Of a stretch of DNA of 64,000 nucleotides, positions 1 to 9,949 are shown one piece after another. The position numbers were made by a program, and so were the translations under genes. Below the pieces are notes generated by a model. That model had not been told where the DNA came from and ran no database searches. It was given only the letters and a program-made list of their open reading frames with translations. Location: contig JAHBWY010000003.1 of NCBI GenBank assembly GCA_019636735.1, forward strand, positions 186,001-250,000. The letters are read 5' to 3'. Every line of letters starts with the position of its first letter. The stretch's first letter is position 1. The stretch comes from Phycisphaeraceae bacterium (GTDB lineage Bacteria; Planctomycetota; Phycisphaerae; Phycisphaerales; SM1A02).

Positions 1-372
1 GATGATGCGCGACAGGCGCTTGAGTGTGGCGCGAAGGGCGTGATCGTGAGTAACCACGGTGGGCGCCAACTCGATGGGGCGCCGCCGACGGCCGAGAGCC
101 TGCCGGAGGTCGTCGGTGCCGTCGAACGCAAGGCCGCGGTGCTCGTCGACGGCGGCATCCGCCGCGGCGTCGATGTCATTCGCGCGCTCGCGCTCGGGGC
201 CGACGCGGTGCTGCTCGGTCGACCGATCCTCTGGGGCCTGGCCGCAGGTGCCGAGCGTGGTGTGCGCCGAGTGCTCGAACTCATGCGCCGCGAACTCGAT
301 CTCGCGATGGCGCTCTGCGGTTGCCCTGGGCTCGACGCGATCTCGCGCGATCTCGTGTCGCGGGGGGACTGA
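1..372 (+). CDS. FMN-dependent alpha-hydroxy-acid oxidase/dehydrogenase, C-terminal part
   Basis: The window opens inside this gene; the frame is open from base 1. The 123 visible residues are the C-terminal end of the FMN TIM barrel that oxidises 2-hydroxy acids such as lactate or glycolate. The SNHGGRQLDGAPP stretch (about residues 17-29) holds the conserved His-Gly-Gly-Arg with the catalytic base and substrate arginine. The LVDGGIRRGVDVIRALALGA and VLLGRP stretches form the FMN phosphate site. The N-terminal part lies outside the window, so the substrate cannot be judged. The stop is 2 bp before the SRAP gene start, so the two are probably co-transcribed. Confidence 0.85.
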   Translation, partial: DDARQALECGAKGVIVSNHGGRQLDGAPPTAESLPEVVGAVERKAAVLVDGGIRRGVDVIRALALGADAVLLGRPILWGLAAGAERGVRRVLELMRRELDLAMALCGCPGLDAISRDLVSRGD

Positions 373-374
373 CG

Positions 375-1106
375 ATGTGTGGTCGCTACGCCATCACGGC
401 GAGCGCGGAGCACCTCGCCGTCATCTTCGATGCGATGTGGGAGGAGGCGTGCCGTGAACTCGCCGCTTCGTCACTGCCTCGATTCAACATCGCACCGACT
501 CAGATGGCGCCGGTGGTGCGCGCCCTTGACGGCGCTCGACGCCTCTCATGGCTCAGGTGGGGCCTGGTTCCCTCGTGGGCGGATGATCCCTCGATCGGGT
601 CGCGCATGATCAATGCGCGCCTTGAGAGCGCCGCGGAGAAGCCATCCTTCCGAAAGGCGTGGCGCCAGAGGCGCTGTCTGGTGCCCGCGACGCACTTCTA
701 TGAGTGGCCGCGTGTCGGCGCCCGGAAGCAGCCGACGGCGATCACCGCCATGGCGAATGAGCCCGGTGCGGAGGGTGCAGTCGTCGCGCTCGCCTTCGCG
801 GGACTCTGGGAGTCGTGGCACGGAGAACTCGAGAGCTTCACGATCCTGACCACGGAAGCGGACGATGTCATGCGACCGATCCACGATCGCATGCCCTTGA
901 TCCTGCCTCGCGATCGCTGGGCGCAGTGGCTCGATCCCGACTGGCCCGTGCCGGGCGATCCTGCGGGTATGCGCGAGTGGCTCGCACCCTCGCGGTCCGA
1001 TCCGATCCGCGCGTATCCGGTGACTTCACTCGTCAATGCGCCGAGGAATGAGAGCCGGGCGTGCCTCGAACCCATGCCCGTACAGAACCCGAACGACGGG
1101 CTATGA
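375..1106 (+). CDS. SRAP-domain (HMCES/YedK) abasic-site shielding protein
   Basis: 243 residues. The SRAP family uses Cys2, exposed after Met1 removal, to crosslink to abasic sites in single-stranded DNA and protect the fork. The start at 375 is fixed by this chemistry because the protein must begin MCGRYA; an upstream in-frame ATG at 321 would bury the cysteine. Other family marks are NIAPTQ (Asn and Pro of the active site), the SFRKAW...RCLVPATHFYEW stretch with the catalytic Glu, and IHDRMPLIL with the active-site His. It sits directly upstream of imuA, imuB and dnaE2, so an SOS/damage-tolerance role is likely. Confidence 0.92.
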   Translation: MCGRYAITASAEHLAVIFDAMWEEACRELAASSLPRFNIAPTQMAPVVRALDGARRLSWLRWGLVPSWADDPSIGSRMINARLESAAEKPSFRKAWRQRRCLVPATHFYEWPRVGARKQPTAITAMANEPGAEGAVVALAFAGLWESWHGELESFTILTTEADDVMRPIHDRMPLILPRDRWAQWLDPDWPVPGDPAGMREWLAPSRSDPIRAYPVTSLVNAPRNESRACLEPMPVQNPNDGL

Positions 1107-1107
1107 T
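1102..1107 (+). promoter_or_regulatory. -10-like TATGAT before imuA
   Basis: TATGAT ends 8 nt before the imuA ATG and no Shine-Dalgarno lies between, suggesting a leaderless start. Two GAAC tetramers (1086-1089 and 1092-1095) lie just upstream. A promoter overlapping the end of the SRAP gene would let the mutasome be induced separately. Confidence 0.45.
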
Positions 1108-1115
1108 CCCGGGCC

Positions 1116-1832
1116 ATGCCGGCCATCAGTGAGGCGCTGCGGGAGCGACTGCGAACGATCACGGAACTCGGCGATGCGCCGGAGGATCGCATTCCCACCG
1201 GCTGGCCGACGATCGATCGCATGCTGGGTGGCGGGCTGGCCCGTCGCGGGATTCACGAGTGGTGCTCGGTCGGCGATCGGGCATCGCTGCGCCTGCCGCC
1301 GATGGGTGTGCTCATCGAAGTCGCATGGCGCGCGCTTGATCACGATCGCGATCGTCGCGGAGCGATGGGCCATGTCGTGTGGATCGGTCGGGCGTGTCAT
1401 CCCCATCCGGTCTCACTGCGGCGCGGCGGTCAGGCGCTCGTCGCGGGGCGGGTCGAGCCGGTTGATGCCGCGCTCCTTGAGCGTTCACTGATGATCGATG
1501 CCGGCTCAAGACAGGAGCGGGCCTGGGCCATCGAGCAGGCGGCGCGCTGCCCCGGCGTTTCCGTGGTCGTGGGTGATGGCGCCGGCTTCGACATGGCGCT
1601 CTCGCGGCGCGTCCAACTCGCGGCGACGCACTCGGCGCTCGTGCTGCTGGTGCGACTCGAAGAGGAACGCGCAGCGCCATCGATCGCCCTCACGCGCTGG
1701 CTCGTCGAGCCATCGGAGGCGCTGGCACCGCCGGGATGGCGCACGCGCCTTCTCCGATCGAAGCAGGGAGGCGCCACGGTTCCACTCGCAGAGACGCCCG
1801 GAGAGCACGCTCGCTGCGAAGAAGGGGCTTGA
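1116..1832 (+). CDS. imuA: ImuA-like RecA-related mutasome protein
   Basis: 238 residues, the usual ImuA size. ImuA-type proteins are RecA-like accessory factors that work with ImuB and DnaE2 in damage-induced mutagenesis. The N-terminal stretch reading TGWPTIDRMLGGGLARRGIHEW (about residues 29-50) is the hallmark of this group and of RecA/SulA-like proteins. The canonical Walker A loop is not intact (SVGDRASLR follows), which is common in ImuA. A later LVLLVRLEEE segment resembles the core strand. It lies 9 bp after the SRAP gene and 52 bp before imuB, and the order imuA-imuB-dnaE2 is classical. Confidence rests mostly on motif and context. Confidence 0.85.
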   Translation: MPAISEALRERLRTITELGDAPEDRIPTGWPTIDRMLGGGLARRGIHEWCSVGDRASLRLPPMGVLIEVAWRALDHDRDRRGAMGHVVWIGRACHPHPVSLRRGGQALVAGRVEPVDAALLERSLMIDAGSRQERAWAIEQAARCPGVSVVVGDGAGFDMALSRRVQLAATHSALVLLVRLEEERAAPSIALTRWLVEPSEALAPPGWRTRLLRSKQGGATVPLAETPGEHARCEEGA

Positions 1833-1884
1833 CTCGGAGCCCCTCGAGGGTACCCTAACAAAGTACGAACATCACGAGGGGATC

Positions 1885-3591
1885 ATGGATGCCGAACAGC
1901 CTCGGTCAGCCGCGGCAACATCGTCGAAATCACCAGAACCACCGCCACTGTCGAAGCGCTGGCTGGTGGCCGCGCTGCCGTGGTGGTCGAGCGATCTCGC
2001 GCGGCGGCGACTGGCCCGAGAGAGACTGGTCCGCGACACGGTGACGGGTGATCCGGGACCGCGGGCCGGGAGCGGATCGCACCTGGCGCCCATGCTCATT
2101 CATCGGCTCACCCGCCAGACGAAGCAGGTGGTCGCGCTCTGTCCTCACGCGCACACCGCGGGGGCGAGGCCAGGCATGCCGCTCGCCGAGGCGACAGCGC
2201 TCTGCGGCGCCGATGTGATCTTGCTCGAGTGGACGCCTGAAAGTGATGCGCGGGCGCTGCGCCGACTGGGGCGCTGGTGCATGCGCTATGCCCCACTTGT
2301 CATGCCGCTGCCGGGTTCGATCGGTGCGGTCGATCCCTGTACCGAGCCTGCGCCGGCCATCGTGATCGACATCACCGGATGCGATCGCGTGCATGGAGGC
2401 GAAGCGCGACTGGCGGCGGGAGTTCTGCGGGATCTCCATCGGCGCGGGGTTCATGTGCAGGTGGCCATCGCGGCGACGCTCCGAGCGGCCCTCGCCGCCA
2501 GCAGCGCATGGCCCTGCCGCATTCTCCCGGAGGAGCCGATGGAGGCGGCGGAGGCGCTCGCGGATCTTCCCCTTGCGGCACTGCGGCTCCCCGCAGCCAC
2601 TCTCGACGCGCTGCGCGAGGTCAATGTCCGTCGTATCGGCGAGGCGATGCGCCTGCCCCGGCGCGAGACCGCGGATCGCTTCGGCGCGGAACTGCTGGCC
2701 GTGCTTGATGAGATGCGAGGCCTGCGCCCCGAACCGTTCAAACCGCTGCCGTGGACAGCGACTCTGGAAGTTCACCTGTCCTTCGAGGGGCCGACCACGC
2801 GCCTGGATTCCGTGGAGCAGGCGCTGGTGACGGCGCTCGATCGCTTCGTCGCCAAACTCGCCCGGCAAACTCGAGGCACGCGCCTCCTCGAGGTCACTCT
2901 CGAACGCGTGCAGGCGCTCCCGGTGGTGGAACGCATCCCGCTCGGACGGCCATCACGCCACGCCAGGCATCTCTGGACTCTCCTGCGCCCGCGCGTGGAG
3001 AAGGCCAACCTGGGGTTTGGTGTGGAGGGAGTGCGTCTGCGATCGCTCATCGACGCGCCGCTCGCGTCATCCCAGGGGGCATGGCATGGCACCGAAGAGT
3101 CTGAGGCGCAGGCGTCAGGTTCGCGCGCCGACCGCGGGCGCGTCATCGAGACCAGCGTGGCGGAGATGATCGACCTCGTCTCGGCGCGCCTGGGGCCTGC
3201 GTCGGTGCGTCTGGCGGTCGATGAGGCGGGGGATCCCGCATCATGGTTGATGCACGCCGCCGCCACGCCCGCTGCGCCATTGCTGCGTCCCACGGTGATC
3301 TTCCCCGCGGCGCTCGCGGCAGAGGTGGTCGCCGACGAGGCCCCGATCAGCGCAGCACCGGGCGCGAGGCGTCCCATCGAGGTGCGATGGCCGGGAGGTG
3401 GCGGACGCGTGCGCGAAGCCGATGGGCCGGAGCGCCACTCGCCGAAGTGGTGGCTCAGGCTCGATGCGAGGCGCTCGCCGGCACCCGATGGCGATCGCGA
3501 TTTCTGGCGCGTGCGCACCACCGATGGTCGCTGGCTGTGGTTGCTCCATCGTCGACCCGACCGCTGGTCGGTCATCGGCGCCTGGGCCTGA
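1885..3591 (+). CDS. imuB: ImuB, catalytically inactive Y-family polymerase homologue
   Basis: 568 residues. ImuB is a Y-family polymerase relative without catalytic carboxylates; it links ImuA, DnaE2 and the beta clamp. Family marks are the RPGMPLAEATAL segment (about residues 94-105), VIDITGCDRVHGGE (about residues 161-174), where a true polymerase would carry the SxDE catalytic pair nearby, and a helix-hairpin-helix-like LREVNVRRIGEAMRLPRRE. The start at 1885 is preceded by GAGGGG (1876-1881), a good Shine-Dalgarno. The frame stays open upstream to 1498 only because it shadows imuA. The dnaE2 start follows the stop by 16 bp. Confidence 0.9.
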   Translation: MDAEQPRSAAATSSKSPEPPPLSKRWLVAALPWWSSDLARRRLARERLVRDTVTGDPGPRAGSGSHLAPMLIHRLTRQTKQVVALCPHAHTAGARPGMPLAEATALCGADVILLEWTPESDARALRRLGRWCMRYAPLVMPLPGSIGAVDPCTEPAPAIVIDITGCDRVHGGEARLAAGVLRDLHRRGVHVQVAIAATLRAALAASSAWPCRILPEEPMEAAEALADLPLAALRLPAATLDALREVNVRRIGEAMRLPRRETADRFGAELLAVLDEMRGLRPEPFKPLPWTATLEVHLSFEGPTTRLDSVEQALVTALDRFVAKLARQTRGTRLLEVTLERVQALPVVERIPLGRPSRHARHLWTLLRPRVEKANLGFGVEGVRLRSLIDAPLASSQGAWHGTEESEAQASGSRADRGRVIETSVAEMIDLVSARLGPASVRLAVDEAGDPASWLMHAAATPAAPLLRPTVIFPAALAAEVVADEAPISAAPGARRPIEVRWPGGGGRVREADGPERHSPKWWLRLDARRSPAPDGDRDFWRVRTTDGRWLWLLHRRPDRWSVIGAWA

Positions 3592-3607
3592 GGGAGTGGC
3601 GCATCGC

Positions 3608-6600
3608 ATGACCGAGCCATCGACTGGATCGATCCCGCGAGCGCCCTTCGTGGAGCTCTCCTGCATGAGCAACTTCTCCTTTCTCGAAGGAGCGAGTCAC
3701 CCCGAGGAGCTCGTGGAGCGCGCGGCCCAGCTCGGTTATGACGCGCTCGGCATCGCCGATCGCAACACGCTGGCCGGTGCGGTCCGTGCCTTCGTGGCCG
3801 CAAAGGAGAAGGGGGTCAGGCTGGTCATCGGCGCTCGCGTGGAGTTCACGGTCGCCGATGACCTGAGTTGCTCGCATGATTCACATGACTCGCCTGATTC
3901 ACATGATGCAGATCACGCGAGTGATGTGCGTGATCCCAATGATTCAACTCACGCGCGTGCTTTGCGAGATTCGCTTGATTCGCGAATTTGGCGTGACGCC
4001 CCTGATTCGAATGCCCCAGAGGACGCGCCCCGCACCCCCGCAGCGGCCCGCTCGCCGGTCATGCCCATGGCACGCGGCGCCGGCAGGCCTTCGTCGCTGC
4101 CGAGGCCGCGCACGGTGGAGATCCTTCTCTTTCCCACGAGTCTTGCGTCATATGGACGGCTCTGTCGACTGCTCTCGCGCGGGCGTGAGATCGGCTCCGT
4201 CACCATGCGACCGCATGCGCAGGACTCGAATGACCTCTTCCATCTGCCGATCCATGTGCTGCTCGAGCGTCCCGGGGCCGACGGCGCCGCACTGCATGAG
4301 GGGCTCGAGGCGATCGTCATCGCGCCGCGCGGTGTGCTCTGCATGGAGCAGTGGTTCCTCGAGGTGCTCGAGGGAGTGCGACGGATCATTGATGGCGATC
4401 GTCTCTCGCTCGCGGTCTGGCGACTGGGCGAGGCGGAGACGGAGTGGCGCGTGCGTCACATGCGCTGGCTCTCCGAGGCGCATGGCATCCCGCTGGTGGC
4501 GGTGAACGATGTTCATATGCATGTGCCGGAGCGACGCCCGCTCCAGGACATCCTCGCGTGCATCCGTCATGGATGCACCATCGAGAGTGCGGGGCGGCGC
4601 CTCTTTCCGAATGCCGAGCGCCACCTGCGTGCTCCGGAAGTGATGGGCTCGCTCATGGCCGATCTCGATCGCGAGACGGGCGCCCTGCGCCGCGCCCGTC
4701 TGGTGGCGGATCGCTGCGCCGGATTCTCTCTCGACCAGGTGCGCTATCGCTACCCATCGGAGGTCGTCCCCGGCGGCGCGACGGCCATCGAGGAACTCCG
4801 TCGCCTGGTCCATGAGGGGACCATCGAGCGCTATCCCGGTGGTGCGTCACCGGCGGTGCAGGCGCGGCTCGAGCATGAGCTGGCGCTGATCGATGAACTC
4901 GACTACGCCCCGTACTTCCTGACAGTCCACGACATCGTGCGCCACGCCCGGTCGCGCGGCATCCTCTGCCAGGGGCGAGGCGCCGCCGCCAACAGCGCCG
5001 TCTGCTTCGTGCTGGGTGTAACCGCGGTGGACCCCGCCCGCATCGACATGCTCTTCGAGCGGTTCATCAGCCGGGAGCGCAACGAGCCGCCGGACATCGA
5101 TGTCGACTTCGAGCATGAGCGCCGCGAGGAGGTCATCCAGTACATCTATGCGAAGTACGGACGACACCGAGCGGCGATTGCCGCGGAAGTGATCTCCTAT
5201 CGCGGTCGCAGCGCCATCCGCGATGTCGGCAAGGCGCTCGGATTCGGCCTGGATGCCGTGGACTCCCTCGCGTCGGGCATCGACTGGTGGCATCGCGACC
5301 TCGAGGACGCCGGGCATGAGAGCCGCTTGCGGGAGCGGGGGCTCGATCCGCGCGATGAGCGCCTTCGCACGCTCTTTGCACTGGCGAGTGAGCTGCTCGG
5401 CTTTCCTCGTCATCTCTCGCAGCATGTGGGAGGCTTCGTCATCACCGAGGGCGCGCTGGTCGAACTGGTGCCCGTGCGCGCCGCAGCCATGCCCGATCGC
5501 ACCATCATCGAGTGGGACAAGGATGACCTCGATGCCATGGGGCTCATGAAGGTTGATGTCCTGGCGCTCGGCATGTTGACCGCCATTCGCAAGGCGATCG
5601 ATCTCGTGAACGGGGCGACTTCGCGCGGGATCGAGTCGGATCAATCGTGGAGGGGAGCTCGCGCCTCACGCGTGAGCCCCGACGCACCGGCGAAAGAGGT
5701 GAGCGAAGGTTCACCGTCGCTTGAGTTTCACCGCATTCCCGCCGAGGATCCGGCCGTCTACGAGATGGTGTCGCGCGCCGACACGGTGGGCGTCTTCCAG
5801 ATCGAGAGCCGCGCCCAGATGTCGATGCTGCCGCGCCTGCGCCCGAGGTGCTTCTACGACCTCGTCATCGAGGTGGCCATCGTGCGGCCGGGGCCCATCG
5901 TCGGCAACATGGTGCATCCCTATCTACGGCGTCGCAGTGGCGAGGAGCCGGTCGTCTATCCCAACGAGTCGATCCGGCGCGTCTTGGGGAAGACCCTCGG
6001 TGTGCCGCTCTTCCAGGAGCAGGCGATGACGCTGGCGATCGTGGCTGCGGGCTTCACACCGGGTGAAGCTGATGCGCTCCGTCGCGCCATCGCCGCATGG
6101 AAGCGCATGGGACAGCAGATTGCCCGATTCGGGGAGAAGCTCATCGGCGGCATGATTGCGCGGGGCTATGAGCGCATCTTCGCCGAGCAGGTCTTCAGAC
6201 AGATCCAGGGCTTCTCCGGCTACGGCTTCCCCGAGAGTCACGCCGCGAGTTTCGCGCACCTGGTCTATGTCTCCTCGTGGCTCAAGTGTCACCATCCGGC
6301 GGCGTTCACCGCGGCGCTCATCAACAGTCAGCCGATGGGGTTCTACGCGCCGGCGCAGCTCGTCGCCGATGCGAAGGCTCACGGCGTGGAGGTGCGCGAG
6401 ATCGATGTCAACACGAGCGCGTGGGAGTGCTCACTCGAAGCCGGCAGTGTGGGGGGGGTGGGGGGTGTGAACCGGGTGCTCGGTGAGTCGGCGCTTCCCC
6501 GGGGGCCGGGAGCGTCGGGACCGGCGCTGCGCCTCGGTCTCCGACTCGTGTCGGGGCTCGGTCGCGAGGATGGCGATCGCATCGTCGAGGCGGTGGGTCG

Positions 6601-7417
6601 GCATGGGACCTTCCGCTCCATCGAAGCGCTCTGGCGCGCAAGTGGAGTGGGCGTTGGCGCGCTGCGGCGTCTGGCTCGTGCCGACGCCTTCCGCGCGATG
6701 GGGTTTCCGCGCCAGCAGGCACTCTGGCAGATTCGTCGACTGAGGGATGATGCGGCGCCGCTCTTTCTGTCGGAGTCAACCGAGATGGGGCGGAGTGAAG
6801 ACGAGGCGATGCACGAGGGGCGACCGAGGGGGGACGCCATTCCGCCAAGCGCCAAGGTGGAAGCGGAACCGGGCGCCGCGCGGCCGACGCCATCGGAACC
6901 ACTCGCCTCACGCGCTGGGTTGTCGTGGGCGAGTGAGCGTGAGTCGCCGGAAGCACCGGTCGCGCTCCCGCCGATGACGCGTCCCGTGGAGATCTCGATG
7001 GATTACGGCGCTGTCGGTGTCTCGCTCAGGGGGCATCCGATCGAGTTCCTGCGCCAGCGCCTCGGAGCCATCGGTGCGGTCACCTGCGCGAAGGTGCGTC
7101 GTTCGGCGGAGATCCCCTCGGGCGCGTGGGTCCGCTGTGCGGGAATCGTGCTGGTCCGCCAGCGACCAAGCACCGCCAAGGGAGTTCTCTTCATGACGAT
7201 CGAAGATGAGACGGACTCGGCGAATCTCATCATCAGGCCGAAGGTCTACGAGCGCCATCGGCGTCATGCGAGACACGCGGCAGTCATCCTGGCCGAGGGC
7301 AAAGTGGAGCGGCGCGGCGAAGTCTCCCATCTGCTGGTGCGACGACTCCGCTCGCTGGATCGCTGGCTCGCCGAGCAGGAGGTGGCCATTGGCACGCGTT
7401 CGCGGGACTTTCACTGA
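3608..7417 (+). CDS. dnaE2: DnaE2, error-prone DNA polymerase III alpha subunit
   Basis: 1269 residues, longer than the roughly 1050-1100 typical of DnaE2. It is the polymerase of the ImuA/ImuB/DnaE2 lesion-bypass mutasome. The PHP domain opens with ELSCMSNFSFLEGASHPEEL. The polymerase core has PDIDVDFEHERREEVIQYIY (about residues 496-515, catalytic Asp residues) and the GRGAAANSAVCFVLG segment. The C-terminal OB fold carries GVLFMTIEDETDSANLIIRP. Three low-complexity insertions explain the extra length: about residues 88-158 in the PHP domain, 668-707, and 1054-1124. The start at 3608 gives a family-like N-terminus and follows GAGGGAG. It is the last gene of the damage-tolerance run. Confidence 0.94.
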   Translation: MTEPSTGSIPRAPFVELSCMSNFSFLEGASHPEELVERAAQLGYDALGIADRNTLAGAVRAFVAAKEKGVRLVIGARVEFTVADDLSCSHDSHDSPDSHDADHASDVRDPNDSTHARALRDSLDSRIWRDAPDSNAPEDAPRTPAAARSPVMPMARGAGRPSSLPRPRTVEILLFPTSLASYGRLCRLLSRGREIGSVTMRPHAQDSNDLFHLPIHVLLERPGADGAALHEGLEAIVIAPRGVLCMEQWFLEVLEGVRRIIDGDRLSLAVWRLGEAETEWRVRHMRWLSEAHGIPLVAVNDVHMHVPERRPLQDILACIRHGCTIESAGRRLFPNAERHLRAPEVMGSLMADLDRETGALRRARLVADRCAGFSLDQVRYRYPSEVVPGGATAIEELRRLVHEGTIERYPGGASPAVQARLEHELALIDELDYAPYFLTVHDIVRHARSRGILCQGRGAAANSAVCFVLGVTAVDPARIDMLFERFISRERNEPPDIDVDFEHERREEVIQYIYAKYGRHRAAIAAEVISYRGRSAIRDVGKALGFGLDAVDSLASGIDWWHRDLEDAGHESRLRERGLDPRDERLRTLFALASELLGFPRHLSQHVGGFVITEGALVELVPVRAAAMPDRTIIEWDKDDLDAMGLMKVDVLALGMLTAIRKAIDLVNGATSRGIESDQSWRGARASRVSPDAPAKEVSEGSPSLEFHRIPAEDPAVYEMVSRADTVGVFQIESRAQMSMLPRLRPRCFYDLVIEVAIVRPGPIVGNMVHPYLRRRSGEEPVVYPNESIRRVLGKTLGVPLFQEQAMTLAIVAAGFTPGEADALRRAIAAWKRMGQQIARFGEKLIGGMIARGYERIFAEQVFRQIQGFSGYGFPESHAASFAHLVYVSSWLKCHHPAAFTAALINSQPMGFYAPAQLVADAKAHGVEVREIDVNTSAWECSLEAGSVGGVGGVNRVLGESALPRGPGASGPALRLGLRLVSGLGREDGDRIVEAVGRHGTFRSIEALWRASGVGVGALRRLARADAFRAMGFPRQQALWQIRRLRDDAAPLFLSESTEMGRSEDEAMHEGRPRGDAIPPSAKVEAEPGAARPTPSEPLASRAGLSWASERESPEAPVALPPMTRPVEISMDYGAVGVSLRGHPIEFLRQRLGAIGAVTCAKVRRSAEIPSGAWVRCAGIVLVRQRPSTAKGVLFMTIEDETDSANLIIRPKVYERHRRHARHAAVILAEGKVERRGEVSHLLVRRLRSLDRWLAEQEVAIGTRSRDFH
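3868..4010 (+). repeat. Degenerate GATTCA-type short repeats inside dnaE2
   Basis: Within the PHP-domain insertion the DNA is built of imperfect 9-12-bp units around GATTCA/CATGA/GTGAT, encoding a His-Asp-Ser-rich run (HDSHDSPDSHDADH). Composition is visibly more AT-rich than flanking dnaE2. It looks like slippage-expanded sequence kept in frame. Confidence 0.7.
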
Positions 7418-7481
7418 GAGCCACGATCGAGGTCGCCGACTGGAGAGCCGATCAACCACTGTGCCGACCGAAGCTGCGACA

Positions 7482-7697
7482 ACTCACGCGCGAGGCTGGC
7501 GCACGCGACCGGCACGAGCGTGAGATCGCGCGGCTGCGTTGCGACGGCCCACGCGCGAGGCAGGTGCATGCGACCAACCCAGGAGTGAGACCGTGTGGCT
7601 GCGCTGCAAGGACTCAAGCGCGAGACAGGTGCATGGGACCGGCACGAGAGTGAGATGGCGTAACCGCGCTGCGACGCGACGACTCACGCTCGAGCGG
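7482..7697 (+). repeat. Intergenic tandem repeat, about 65-bp unit, 3.2 copies
   Basis: The gap between convergent dnaE2 and uppS (7418-7715) contains no credible gene. Units begin near 7482, 7547, 7612 and 7682 (spacings 65, 65, 70; the last is partial). Each runs CTCACGCGCGAGG, then a CATGCGACC-like block, GGCACGAG, GTGAGA, and ends GCTGCGNTGCGACG. The stretch 7417-7481 may be a more decayed copy because it ends with the same GCTGCGAC. Confidence 0.75.
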
Positions 7698-7708
7698 CGG
7701 GGCCGCTC
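7692..7708. terminator. Hairpin between convergent dnaE2 and uppS
   Basis: GAGCGGC, a GGG loop, then GCCGCTC: a perfect 7-bp stem immediately before the uppS stop. There is no U-tract, so it is only a candidate bidirectional terminator. Confidence 0.45.
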
Positions 7709-7715
7709 AGCCGAA

Positions 7716-8473
7716 TCATGATTCCGCCAGGGGGGTCGTCGGGGCGCCTTCGGCGTGGGTCGGTAGCCCGCCATAGGTGCGCTTCCGCTGACTGAAGCAC
7801 TCGCAAGCGACTTCGAGATCCGAGACGGTGAAGTCCGGCCAGAGCGTCTCAGTCACATGAAGCTCGGCATAGCTCAATTGCCAGAGCAGGTAGTTGCTCA
7901 GTCGCATCTGGCCCGCCGTGCGAATCAGCAGATCGGGGTCGGGGAGACCGGCGGTGGAGAGGTTCTCCGAGATCAACGCCTCGTCGATCGACTCGGGGTC
8001 GAGTCGCTCGTCGCGCACCCGGCGGGCGATCGCACGCACCGCATCGGTGATCTCGGCGCGGCTGCCATAGTTGAGGGCGAGACAGAGCGTCATGCGCGTG
8101 TGCGTCGCGGTCATCTCCTCGGTTCGATCGAGTTCCTCGAGAACCGGTCCGGGCAGCCCTTCGCGCCGACCGATCCGCCGCAGTCGAACGCCATTCTCCA
8201 TGAGAAGCGCTCGCTCGGCGATGAGTCGCTCCCGTGTCAGCAGCATGAGCGCCTCGACCTCGGCGGGAGGGCGCTTCCAGTTCTCAAGCGAGAAGGAGTA
8301 GAGGGTCAGCGCCTCGACCCCTCGACGCACGCACTCCGCCGTGATGGGGGGCACCCGTCGCGCTCCCGCGGAGTGGCCGGCGATACGAGGCAGACCTCGC
8401 TGCTGCGCCCAGCGGCCGTTGCCATCCATGATGATGGCGATGTGGCGCGGCACGCTGCTGGAGGAGTCACTGC

Positions 8474-8477
<4 letters not shown>
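7716..8477 (-). CDS. uppS: Isoprenyl transferase (undecaprenyl diphosphate synthase)
   Basis: 253 residues, normal for the cis-prenyltransferase family. It condenses isopentenyl diphosphate units on farnesyl diphosphate to make the C55 lipid carrier for peptidoglycan and surface polysaccharides, at the cytoplasmic face of the membrane. The five motifs are present: HIAIIMDGNGRWA (catalytic Asp), GHSAGARRV, TLYSFSLENWKRP, LALNYGSRAEI, and the C-terminal LIRTAGQMRLSNYLLWQ with YAELHVTETLWPDF (Mg-binding Glu). In the fourth-fifth motif the usual RTxGE reads RTAGQ. Its ATG overlaps the purA stop (ATGA), so it is translationally coupled to purA. Confidence 0.95.
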
Positions 8478-9847
<1,370 letters not shown>

Positions 9848-9854
9848 GAACGGC

Positions 9855-9860
9855 ATCCTA
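9855..9860 (-). promoter_or_regulatory. -10-like TAGGAT before purA
   Basis: TAGGAT on the minus strand ends 7 nt before the ATG at 9847 and overlaps the alternative ATG at 9856. No Shine-Dalgarno is seen. This supports a leaderless purA-uppS transcript. Confidence 0.45.
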
Positions 9861-9949
9861 CGATCGAGCCCCCCGGCACGGTTCGCGCCACCGCGGGCAA
9901 GGGGGATGAAGCGGTCAAGTGGCGGCCCGATCGGGTCGAAGGCATCTCC

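Noticed and set aside
1930..2868. Long minus-strand open frame opposite imuB (also 2772-3803 minus)
   Set aside because: Arg/Pro/His-rich shadow of a high-GC gene, no family motif, while imuB keeps its signatures on the plus strand.
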